Shown: positions 32,874-41,040 of the stretch, piece after piece
Layout: the number at the start of each line of letters is the position of its first letter
Position numbering within the stretch: the first letter of the stretch is position 1
NCBI GenBank assembly: GCA_040755395.1
Contig: JBFMAX010000003.1
Span: 310,001 to 374,000, forward strand
Source of the DNA: Nitrospirota bacterium
Lineage (GTDB): Bacteria > Nitrospirota > Nitrospiria > Nitrospirales > Nitrospiraceae
Direction: 5' to 3'
DNA length: 64,000 bases
Program-made: the position numbers and the translations under genes
The notes under the pieces: model-generated
Databases searched by the model: none
The model's input: the letters and a program-made list of their open reading frames with translations, nothing else
Told to the model about the DNA's origin: nothing

Positions 32874-35699
32874 TCACATATTGAGCCCAACCAATGAAAT
32901 GTTCAACCCAATCCTCGACTGCCGGCTGGGGAGCCAGGTATTGATCTCGGCTTCCAGTGCACTCTCGATTGCGGGTCTGGCCTGCCCCAGATCGATCGGC
33001 GTCTCAACCGGTCCGCTCCCTTCGCTTGCCTGCTGCGCTTCGCTTGATGCGGGCAGGTCGGTTGGAAAATGCTGAAGCGTTGTGACATCCCCACTTGCAG
33101 GATCATAGGCCAGCGTGATCACGCGACTCTGAATGCCCCCGTGTTCGTCGCGGCGGCGGACGAGGTACCGAGCGCATAGCTGTCCAGTCTGCAAGTTGGC
33201 CACATCGCCGGCAAAGGTGGCAGACCGTGTCTCTTCCAACAACGCATCCACCAGGGAGTGCCCCATGCCGCCCAATTCGCATCCGCGGTTCCGCAAAGCG
33301 AGGTCTCGGTCAAAACAGACCTTCTCGTACCTGGGGAGCAGGCGGTACTTTCGCTGCAAAGGCTCGGGACAAATGAACGTCCAAAAGTCACCGGTCGGAA
33401 TCGCCCCGCCGCCGAGTTTCAGAATGGCTTTGCGCAGCCATTCGCCAAGTTCAGGTAGAGAATATCGTCCCTCTAGAGTCCGGTAGTGCTCCAGGTTGAA
33501 ATGGCCGATGTCCTGCGCGAGACGATCCAGTGCTTCACGGGCTCGCAGCGCTTCTTCGACCATGCGTTGTAGCTCTGCCTCCGTACGGCGGTAATCACGA
33601 TCCATCAGGGCGCGCTTATACAGGTCCTGATAGTCTGGATGGCTTCCGAGGTAGCCGAGCACGTCGCTGCGAAAATCTTCCAGCGGGCGGCCGTGCGCGT
33701 CTGTCTTGCCGATAGAGCGCGCGATGTCGCTCAACTTGTGCTCAAGCAGCCCGTAGATGTGCTCTTCCACGGTGTCTTCCGCCAACAAGTTATAGACCTG
33801 GACAGTTTCTTCCTGCCCATAGCGGTGGATCCGGCCAATCCGCTGCTCGACCGCCATGGGATTCCACGGGAGGTCATAATTGAAGACGATATGGCCGATC
33901 TGCAGGTTGATCCCTTCTCCACCCGCCGAGGTGCAGATCAGAAACCGAGCCCCATCAGGAGCCCAGAAGGATTCCATGGCCGCGATCTTGTCTTCGAGTG
34001 GCCCGCCCATGATCCGGGCGATGCGGGATGGTCCATAAATCTTTCCAAGTTCTTCAGACAGAAACGCCAACGTGTCTCGGTACTGGGTAAAGATGACAAA
34101 TCGCTCGTCGTGGTTCTGCCGGGAGAGCTCGCTGATGGCGCGCAACAAGGTGTCAAAACGCCGGTCGGGTCCCTGGGGAACCAATCGGATCAGCTCCCGC
34201 ACCTTCTCGATTTCCTGTGGGATGTCGGCTTCGGCATACACGCCCTCCTCCGCTTCCTCGTCGCCATCCAGCGACCACTCCGTGGTCTCGTAATCTTCCT
34301 CCATCCGCTTCAAGAGACGCCGGCGGATGCGCAGCACATAGGCCTCGGCATCGCTGTGGTCGCTCGCCTGCTCACCAAGAATGGCGTGGGCGAGCTGGAG
34401 CATTTCATCTTGAATCTTGAGAATCGCTTCGCTGGTGGCTGCCCCAGCACGCCGCTTGGCTTCCAGCGCGAGTTGCTTCCGGGCCAATAAGACCAGGAGA
34501 CGCCGACGCAGCGCCTGGCGAATCGCGCGCGGGCTAGAGGACATGATCTTTTGGAACGTAGCCATCACAAAGCCGATGGCGCGCTGCTGACGGGTGGTCC
34601 TGGCTTGATCGATCCCCGCGGCCGTGTATCCCTCACGCAGGTACTCGCTAAGGCGGTCATAGAATTCCCGCTCTCTGGGCGCGAGCGAGAACCGCTCGGT
34701 GTGCACCTGGCGGCGGCGAAAGATGGGATTGCCCCTCGCGTCCGTGACCTCCCGCTTCGTCCGGCGGATCATCACCCGAGCGAGGATCCCTCGATGGTTG
34801 CTGAGCTCGTCGGGACTGGCGAAGAGCTGGTCGTTGAGCAGTTGGATCAAGGACCAAAACTGGTAGGGGTTCCCCTGGTGCGGGGTGGCGGACAGGAACA
34901 GCAGGTCACGGGTATGGCTCCGCAACGCTTCCGCGAGTTTGTAGTTCTGGGTCGTGACGGTCTTCTTTCCGGATCGGGTGCGTGACAGATGGTGCGCTTC
35001 GTCGAAGACGATGACGTCCCAGGGTGGCGCAGCCAGCAGCCGCTGAATCCTCCGTGGCTGCTTGAGCGTATCAATAGAGGCAATCACCCAGGAATGCGTC
35101 TCCCAGGAGGCGGCACCATAGTCCGTAAAATCATGATTAAGAATGGAGAAATGCATGCGGAAGCAGTCGCGCAATTCGTTTTGCCAGTTCTTGACCAATC
35201 CGGCCGGCGCCACGATGAGAATACGATCCGCTTCACCGCGCGCGTGAAGTTCACGCAACAGCATACCCGTCTCGATGGTCTTGCCCAGACCCACCTCATC
35301 CGCGATCAACACCCGCCGCTCGGCGGTGGCCACCAGATCATGGACCAGCAGAATCTGGTGGGGCAGCAGGTTCACCCGGCTGGCGGAGAGCTCGCCGCCG
35401 GAGTTGGCATGGGCGAGATCCAGGGCAATCTGCTTCACCCGATAGCTCGTCGGATCATCCAATGCACCCTCGGCCAGCCGCTGCCAGAGATCGCCGGTCT
35501 TCTCCAGCAGTTCGACCGGAAAAACCTCAAGCCGCCGCCCACCGGGCGTGTCGAACACCACGTCGGCCTGATAAAAACCGGCAGTCTCGGCGATGCGCAG
35601 GACTTCGCCCACGCCCAACTCGGGGTGGGAAGGCACCCGCACCTTGTCGTTTGGCGCGACAGGGGCTTCAACGCGGTAACTGGCGAGTCGTTCGCTCAT
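32874..35699 (-). CDS. SNF2/RapA-like helicase of the defence operon
   Basis: A 941-residue superfamily 2 ATPase. Walker A is DEVGLGKT at residues 134-141, the Walker B box is DEAH at 233-236, motif III is FLSATPHQGNP, and the C-terminal RecA domain ends in QRIGRIHRYGQ. The DEAHH form and domain spacing are like RapA/HepA and COG0553 proteins of phage-defence loci. It is the last gene of a seven-gene minus-strand operon and starts inside the stop of the previous gene (ATGA, 35696-35699). Expected to move on or remodel DNA for the system. An in-frame extension to 35813 overlaps the previous gene. Confidence 0.88.
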   Translation of the reverse strand: MSERLASYRVEAPVAPNDKVRVPSHPELGVGEVLRIAETAGFYQADVVFDTPGGRRLEVFPVELLEKTGDLWQRLAEGALDDPTSYRVKQIALDLAHANSGGELSASRVNLLPHQILLVHDLVATAERRVLIADEVGLGKTIETGMLLRELHARGEADRILIVAPAGLVKNWQNELRDCFRMHFSILNHDFTDYGAASWETHSWVIASIDTLKQPRRIQRLLAAPPWDVIVFDEAHHLSRTRSGKKTVTTQNYKLAEALRSHTRDLLFLSATPHQGNPYQFWSLIQLLNDQLFASPDELSNHRGILARVMIRRTKREVTDARGNPIFRRRQVHTERFSLAPREREFYDRLSEYLREGYTAAGIDQARTTRQQRAIGFVMATFQKIMSSSPRAIRQALRRRLLVLLARKQLALEAKRRAGAATSEAILKIQDEMLQLAHAILGEQASDHSDAEAYVLRIRRRLLKRMEEDYETTEWSLDGDEEAEEGVYAEADIPQEIEKVRELIRLVPQGPDRRFDTLLRAISELSRQNHDERFVIFTQYRDTLAFLSEELGKIYGPSRIARIMGGPLEDKIAAMESFWAPDGARFLICTSAGGEGINLQIGHIVFNYDLPWNPMAVEQRIGRIHRYGQEETVQVYNLLAEDTVEEHIYGLLEHKLSDIARSIGKTDAHGRPLEDFRSDVLGYLGSHPDYQDLYKRALMDRDYRRTEAELQRMVEEALRAREALDRLAQDIGHFNLEHYRTLEGRYSLPELGEWLRKAILKLGGGAIPTGDFWTFICPEPLQRKYRLLPRYEKVCFDRDLALRNRGCELGGMGHSLVDALLEETRSATFAGDVANLQTGQLCARYLVRRRDEHGGIQSRVITLAYDPASGDVTTLQHFPTDLPASSEAQQASEGSGPVETPIDLGQARPAIESALEAEINTWLPSRQSRIGLNISLVGLNM

Positions 35700-36130
35700 G
35701 TCAAATTGAACCCCACGAAAAAGAATTCGGTGCCGTTCGGTCCCGGCAGCCGGCTCGGTGTGCCGAAGATGCGGCGAAGGCTCAAATGCCGATTGAGGCC
35801 GGCCTCCACCCAAAAATCATCGGCCAGTTGGAGGTGCGGCCGGAAGATCACCTGTACGTTCGTCCCCATGACCGCATCCAACTCATTGGCGCGCCCCGCC
35901 AATATGGCGTGGATGAACCGCTCAACCTCCTGGAGCCTGTCGCCGGCGGCCAACAAGACGTCCTCCACGCCTTCGACCCGCAGCCGATAGCCGCGCGGAA
36001 ACGGAAACGCCTCCTGCCGGAGTTCACGCAGGTAGTCGAGAAAGCCCTTGCGGTTGGGATGCGGCTCGATGCCGTCCGGGTGAAAGGGTTTGAGCATCCG
36101 TTCCTCGATTAAGTGGTACCCCGGCATCAA
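35696..36130 (-). CDS. Unknown 144-residue defence-operon protein
   Basis: A 144-residue soluble protein, starting MMPGYHLIEERMLKPFHPD and ending FFFVGFNLT. It contains a region GYRLRVEGVEDVLLAAGDRL and LDAVMGTNVQVIFRPHLQL (split as written by the linking residues) with no catalytic motif I know. It overlaps both neighbours by 4 bp (36127-36130 with the methylase stop, 35696-35699 with the helicase start). Related loci carry small accessory proteins at this place (for example DUF3780), but I cannot show that this is one. Confidence 0.72.
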   Translation of the reverse strand: MMPGYHLIEERMLKPFHPDGIEPHPNRKGFLDYLRELRQEAFPFPRGYRLRVEGVEDVLLAAGDRLQEVERFIHAILAGRANELDAVMGTNVQVIFRPHLQLADDFWVEAGLNRHLSLRRIFGTPSRLPGPNGTEFFFVGFNLT

Positions 36131-39100
36131 CCTTCCTCCATCACCCGGAGGAGCGGCGCTCCCTCGATGAGCGCTAGCACCCGATCAATCGGCTCCTTCC
36201 AGTCGGCTCGGAGTGCTCGGACAAAGCTGAGCGCGGCCCGAAGCTGGCGCCGGAGGCCGGCAAACCGTTCAAGCCAAGGCACCACCGAATCCCCAGCGGT
36301 AGCGAGACCGATGACGAGATGCAGCAGATCGACAAGCGGCATGTCATGCGAAATGGTTTCCCCTTCGCCTGTGAACAGCTCACCCTGCCCGGGCCTGCCC
36401 ATCAGTACGGGCTGATAGCGCCGTACCAATTCGTCGAGGCGCTCGCTTGGCTGCTTGACCTCATAGGTTCGTCCCCGCCCCGCGCGGCCTCGAACCAAAA
36501 GACCCGCATCTTTCAGATCGTCCACGCTCACCTGCATGCCCCGGACCGCCTTGCTCACCGCGTCCACCGTGATTTCGCGCCGGATCGGCGCCAGCACCCT
36601 CAGCCAGACATAGGAGATGGCATCCACGGTTTCCAATTCAGCCGGCAAGGGGCGATCCCGTGTGACCAACTGGTCCACAATGGCGGAGATGTCCTGGAGC
36701 GCTTTGTGCAAGGGCAGTGGCTTGCCTTCGTGGTCGAGCACCTTTCCATAGTGGGCGCTGTAGAGTTCGAGGCATTTGCCGATGCAGATGAGGCGGACGT
36801 CTGGTTCAGGCAGTGGCTGGTTCCCGTACCGCCCGCGCTCGATGGCCTGCAGCTCCTCACGGGCCTTTCGGCGCACCTCCTGCCGAATGCCGGCCCACGA
36901 CCGAGAGCTAGGATCCTCGCGCCGCTTCCGGCAGACGTGGATAAGGTCGTAAGAGATGTTTTCCTTTTCCATTAAATGGAGTGACGTTTCGGATTCGGCG
37001 TGAATTGGATAGACAGCGGCGATTTCAAAGCCAGTCTGGCAGAGTGATTCCAACAATCCTTCCCATACCACACCCTCTTGATCAGTGTGATGAAACGTGA
37101 ATACCAGGAGGCCTTCGTCGGGCAAACTCTCATGCACCTGCCGAAATACGGTTGCAAGGTCCCGGAAAAAGTGCTCTTGGTCCTTGCCTCGTTCCGCATT
37201 CTCAATGATTTCGTCAGCCTTTGGTGTGTACTCAGGTGCGAAATAGGGATAACGTTCCTTCAGGGCAAGGCGAAGCCATACATAGAAGAAGTCGGCCAGT
37301 TCCGCATAGTTAACGTTTCCCACGTATGGAGGGTCTGTGACGACATGAGCACAACCCGGCGTGTAAAGTTGCACTGCATCCCCAGAGGTAATAGAAGCAT
37401 CGCGAGAACCTGAAAAGTCGCCTTTGCCCTCGATTAACTTCTGGAAATTGTGCAGGAACGCACCATAGCCATGCTGGACTCCTAAGACATTTGACTCGCA
37501 CATTGTCGTTTTCGGCTGAAAGTCATGCCTAGCGAAAACACCTTCGACTTTTCCTTCTCGATAAGTGAACCTGTGGTAGCGACTAAACAGGTTGCTGTTG
37601 TTTAGCGTAGCTGAGAACGCGCACAGCAGCATTTCCTTCAGCGTCTGATCCTCCTCCGCCATGATGCCTTGGAGCAGCGTGCTCAGGGCCAGCAGTTGCC
37701 GGGGTGCGAACATGTCGGACCAAGAGTTGTAATGGTGTTCGATCAGCCGATTAGTTTCGGCACCTGATGGAATTGCGCTCTTAGGATAGGGCAAGCGTTC
37801 CTTGTGCCGTTCCCACAGGGTCTCGGCCTGCTGAAGCCGCCTCATGTCGGAGACGGTGAAGCGTTTGAAGAACTTGCCGTTGTCGGGAATGAGAAGCCCG
37901 ACGGGGACTGCCCCTTTCACCCCAGCCCTCTCCCGCAAGGGGAGAGGGGGCATAGCGGACCCAGCAAGGAGAGAGATTTGCCCATCGTCTTCATCATCAG
38001 GCTCGGCTTCACGTGGAGGCAGGTAGGCCTGTAGTGCATAGGGGCGAATGGGCAGGCGCTGATCCTGCGGAAGCGTCCGAATGCTCGCGATGATGTCGTC
38101 CTTCTGGCCGCACACGCACTGGAACTTGCCTTTCTCCGGCACATTGCCCTCCCGTGGGTCATAGGCATGCCGACAACTGGGACATTCCACCTCTCCATCC
38201 GGCAAAGGCCCGCGCCACTGCCAGACGGCTTCGCAGGCGGGACACAGCAGCACGGTGAGCTGGACGGGCTTGCTGTGCTTCTTGGCGCTGGGGACTTGCA
38301 CACGGACGACCTTGCGGCAGTGCGGACATTCAAGATCGGTCTGCTGGGGGGCGCCTCGTCCTCTCGACTTTGGCGGCTCCGGGGCATAGGTCCAGAGTTG
38401 CGTCGAACGTCCTTCGCCTGCGCTGCCGCGTGGTGCGTTTACCATCAGCGCCGGCTCCGCAATCAACGAGGCCACATCCACCTCCCAATCGAACGTCTTC
38501 TTGCAGGCGGGGCAGACGGCATCCCGGTGGTACCGGATCTTCGGCGCCTTCTGCGCGATGATGTAGTCCTTAAAGAGCGGCACTTCCCGGCGGCAGTTGG
38601 GGTCTGTGCAGATGGCCGACTTGACCCAGAAGGTATAGATGACGTCGGCTTCGAGATGCTCGGCGATTTCGGTTTTGTAGAGGCCCAGCAGAGTGTCCTT
38701 CAGAGGTCGTCCGCCGTTCCATGCCACGGGGCGGGCCGCCAGCCGCTCGTAGGCGGCCTTGAGGGCGTCCAGATCGACCGGCTCGACCTCGGTCTTCACG
38801 ATGAACCAGGCGACCGGATTGAGATCGATCCCAATCACCCGACAGCCGAGACGGAGCGCCTCGACGACCGTCGTCCCGCCGCCCATGAAGGGATCGAGAA
38901 TCACCTTATCCTTCGTGTCGGGATCGTTCGAGTGGTCCTTGTAGAACTCGGCCATCAGGTCGGTCGGCGTGCCGTCCGGTTGAAGGGCCGGCTTGAGCGT
39001 GCCGAGCAGGATCGCGCGGAAGACGCAGGATGCTCGCCGCGCGAACCACTTGTGCATCTGGTAGATCGGCTTGAAAGAATTCCGCTCGGGGACGGCCAGC

Positions 39101-39279
39101 CGATTGATTTCGACGATGGGGAATCCGACCTCGATCGCGCGCTTGCCCTGCAACTGGGGACTGGCTCCGGCGCAAAGGGGAGAGACACTGGGGAATTGGC
39201 TCACCTCCGGCGGGCCCGCTTCCTTCAGAAGGGCGTCGGTTCCCTCGGTGCCTGTCCCCATTTTCCCTTCCCGGCTCAT
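36127..39279 (-). CDS. DUF1156 (COG1743) adenine-type DNA methylase
   Basis: A 1050-residue methylase. The N-terminal DUF1156 block (IEVGFPIVEINRLAVPERNS, IYQMHKWFARRAS) is followed by the SAM motif DPFMGGGT at residues 129-136 and, far downstream, the catalytic motif DPPY at 649-652. Between them are several CxxC pairs (CPAC, CPHC, CPACE, CPSC, CVCG) forming zinc ribbons. The C-terminal third is winged-helix-like. In defence loci this protein marks host DNA or helps recognise phage DNA. A palindromic repeat is embedded in the coding sequence at residues about 443-455. It starts in the stop of the PIN gene (ATGA, 39276-39279). Confidence 0.9.
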   Translation of the reverse strand: MSREGKMGTGTEGTDALLKEAGPPEVSQFPSVSPLCAGASPQLQGKRAIEVGFPIVEINRLAVPERNSFKPIYQMHKWFARRASCVFRAILLGTLKPALQPDGTPTDLMAEFYKDHSNDPDTKDKVILDPFMGGGTTVVEALRLGCRVIGIDLNPVAWFIVKTEVEPVDLDALKAAYERLAARPVAWNGGRPLKDTLLGLYKTEIAEHLEADVIYTFWVKSAICTDPNCRREVPLFKDYIIAQKAPKIRYHRDAVCPACKKTFDWEVDVASLIAEPALMVNAPRGSAGEGRSTQLWTYAPEPPKSRGRGAPQQTDLECPHCRKVVRVQVPSAKKHSKPVQLTVLLCPACEAVWQWRGPLPDGEVECPSCRHAYDPREGNVPEKGKFQCVCGQKDDIIASIRTLPQDQRLPIRPYALQAYLPPREAEPDDEDDGQISLLAGSAMPPLPLRERAGVKGAVPVGLLIPDNGKFFKRFTVSDMRRLQQAETLWERHKERLPYPKSAIPSGAETNRLIEHHYNSWSDMFAPRQLLALSTLLQGIMAEEDQTLKEMLLCAFSATLNNSNLFSRYHRFTYREGKVEGVFARHDFQPKTTMCESNVLGVQHGYGAFLHNFQKLIEGKGDFSGSRDASITSGDAVQLYTPGCAHVVTDPPYVGNVNYAELADFFYVWLRLALKERYPYFAPEYTPKADEIIENAERGKDQEHFFRDLATVFRQVHESLPDEGLLVFTFHHTDQEGVVWEGLLESLCQTGFEIAAVYPIHAESETSLHLMEKENISYDLIHVCRKRREDPSSRSWAGIRQEVRRKAREELQAIERGRYGNQPLPEPDVRLICIGKCLELYSAHYGKVLDHEGKPLPLHKALQDISAIVDQLVTRDRPLPAELETVDAISYVWLRVLAPIRREITVDAVSKAVRGMQVSVDDLKDAGLLVRGRAGRGRTYEVKQPSERLDELVRRYQPVLMGRPGQGELFTGEGETISHDMPLVDLLHLVIGLATAGDSVVPWLERFAGLRRQLRAALSFVRALRADWKEPIDRVLALIEGAPLLRVMEEG
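37926..37948. repeat. REP-like palindrome inside the methylase gene
   Basis: CCCTCTCCC (37926-37934), GCAA, GGGGAGAGGG (37939-37948) is a perfect 9-bp stem with a tetraloop, preceded by CACCCCAG. This is the common bacterial palindrome that, when read in frame, encodes PLPLRERAG. It interrupts a linker between the zinc-ribbon region and the DPPY half without breaking the frame. Confidence 0.75.
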
Positions 39280-39794
39280 GACGCAGAGGGCAATTTCAGA
39301 TCCGATGGCGCGTAGACCTTCAATCCTTTCACGACTCGGAAGCGCACGTCGGCCGATACGACCGCGTCCGCCTCTATTCGGAGGGCGATCGCCGCAATCA
39401 AGGAATCGTTCGTCAGCAACCCATAACGCTCCTGGATCTCCAGGGCATGACTCATGAGGTCGGCTTCATGGCAAGGCTCAAATCCGATGCCGAGGGTCAC
39501 GAGCGCTCTGACCTTCTCGCGATACAGGCTCAGCCGTTTCACCACGTCGGGTTTCCCGGCCAATTGGCGAGCGGGGTTTGGCCCGCGTACATGCCCGAGC
39601 ATGATCGCTTCCTTGACCATGAGCAGGTGCATGGTTTCCTGCCACACCGGTTGAGGCAACACAGCGGTGACATCGCGCTCCTCGATTCGCCGCAAGAGCC
39701 GCTGGGTTTGCAGGGAGGCGGCATCCTCCGCGTAGATCAGAATATTGGTGTCCAACACGCAGTGGCTCCCGCGCGGGATGTCGTCGAGATTCAT
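39276..39794 (-). CDS. PIN-domain ribonuclease toxin within the defence operon
   Basis: A 172-residue PIN protein (VapC-like). The four acidic positions expected for the metal site are present: Asp15 (CVLDTNILIYAED), Glu53 (VWQETMH), Asp130 (LTNDSLIAAIA) and Asp149 (SADVRF). It should be an RNase toxin held by the RHH protein encoded just upstream. Its start overlaps the antitoxin stop (ATGA, 39791-39794) and its stop overlaps the methylase start. A GTG at 39803 is an alternative start. Confidence 0.85.
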   Translation of the reverse strand: MNLDDIPRGSHCVLDTNILIYAEDAASLQTQRLLRRIEERDVTAVLPQPVWQETMHLLMVKEAIMLGHVRGPNPARQLAGKPDVVKRLSLYREKVRALVTLGIGFEPCHEADLMSHALEIQERYGLLTNDSLIAAIALRIEADAVVSADVRFRVVKGLKVYAPSDLKLPSAS

Positions 39795-40033
39795 AGCTCC
39801 CACATATCCTCGGCGAGCAGGTGGCGCAGTTCTTCCGGGGGAATTTTCATGGGGCGCTCACAAAAAAGCTGGTACGCCAGTTTCCGTTCCTTTGGCGTCG
39901 CGGGCTCCTTTCGGAGGTATTGCACCAGCGCGTCCTGGATCAGATCGCTCAGCGACCGGCCTTCTTCGGCCGCCTTCCGCTTGGCCAATCGCATGATGTC
40001 TTGTTCAATGAGGGTTCCGATTTTTTGTTTCAT
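39791..40033 (-). CDS. RHH/CopG-like antitoxin of the PIN toxin
   Basis: An 80-residue protein with an N-terminal ribbon-helix-helix pattern: KIGTLIEQDIMRLAKRKAAE, then GRSLSDLIQDALVQYL. The C-terminal tail (RPMKIPPEELRHLLAEDMW) is the likely toxin-binding part. It starts in the stop of pglZ (ATGA, 40030-40033) and its stop overlaps the PIN start. The longer in-frame extension to 40192 is antisense to coding context of pglZ and is not needed. Confidence 0.8.
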   Translation of the reverse strand: MKQKIGTLIEQDIMRLAKRKAAEEGRSLSDLIQDALVQYLRKEPATPKERKLAYQLFCERPMKIPPEELRHLLAEDMWEL

Positions 40034-41040
40034 GCTCCTCGCTCCTTTGGGCCTAGCACCAGCCACGGGGTCAGCATTTCCATGAGGCTGAGCCCGCCGT
40101 GGCGGTACAGAGAGTTGCTCGAGGACGGGGCCTGCGGGCGGTTGTGGACGCGACCGGCGACCACGGCGAGCCGCCTCGCTGGATCGATCCACAAACCCGG
40201 CCTCTTCTCCGGCAACGTTTCACCTTGGGCAAACTCTCGGAACCGTTTTCCATCGAGCGGTTTATCCACGCCGTTCAGTTTGGGCTCGCTCAACCCCTGC
40301 CCCAGGAAGATGTACCCGTGGTCGCTCGTGACGAGCACCGGCTTCGATGAGGGCAGAGCCTGGACCGTTCTGATCCAGACTGTCTGCATCATGTCCCAAA
40401 TGGAATCGAACAGCTCGGGCGTCGCCGCGTGGGTGTCCATAAACCGCATATCCGGAAACCTGGCCCACAGCAAGACAGCATCCTGCGTGTCCTCGATGGC
40501 AATCCGCTCGCTCGGTTGCCTCATCCAATATGCCCGGATGCCCTGCTCGCTCAGCTCACGCCGTCCAGGTAGCACGGAGGGGGCGAGCGCGGGCAAGCCA
40601 AGGCCCATGCGCTGCGCAATGAACATTTCCGTCTCGCTCGGAACGGCGGCGATCCCGTAACTCCGCTCATGCACGGGCCGCCCGGATGCATCGGCCAGTT
40701 CGACCAGGCGAGGCAACTCGCGCAGGGAGCACCCGTCCAGGATCACCACAGAAGCACCGGGGTACTGGTCCCAAAAGGCACGGATCGACCGGCTGACAAG
40801 CGGCGTTGCCGCCAGCTCATCGTAGAGGGAATCACCCGCGAGCGTGAGAAGGTTCTCTCGTTCGTGGACCAGGGCTTCGCCCTGGCGCAGATACTCCGCC
40901 GGCTTCTGACCGGTCGCCCGATAGCGATCCATGGTCCACACCTCGTTCATGAGCCACTGCGCGATCCTGGGCAATCTGAACCCGGGACGAGTCAGCTCAT
41001 TGAGTAGGGCGCGGTCCAATGTCCCGGCAGTGGAACTCAT
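40030..41040 (-). CDS. pglZ: PglZ-domain protein
   Basis: A 336-residue PglZ protein of the alkaline phosphatase superfamily. Metal-site motifs are VVILDGCSLRELPRL with Asp102 near the first core strand and VLVTSDHGYIF with T238-S-D-H-G242. PglZ is a core protein of BREX and Pgl systems. This one is about half the size of many BREX PglZ proteins, so it contains the catalytic core with little extra. The ATG at 41040 overlaps the ATPase stop (ATGA, 41037-41040); a longer frame to 41118 overlaps the ATPase gene. Confidence 0.85.
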   Translation of the reverse strand: MSSTAGTLDRALLNELTRPGFRLPRIAQWLMNEVWTMDRYRATGQKPAEYLRQGEALVHERENLLTLAGDSLYDELAATPLVSRSIRAFWDQYPGASVVILDGCSLRELPRLVELADASGRPVHERSYGIAAVPSETEMFIAQRMGLGLPALAPSVLPGRRELSEQGIRAYWMRQPSERIAIEDTQDAVLLWARFPDMRFMDTHAATPELFDSIWDMMQTVWIRTVQALPSSKPVLVTSDHGYIFLGQGLSEPKLNGVDKPLDGKRFREFAQGETLPEKRPGLWIDPARRLAVVAGRVHNRPQAPSSSNSLYRHGGLSLMEMLTPWLVLGPKERGA

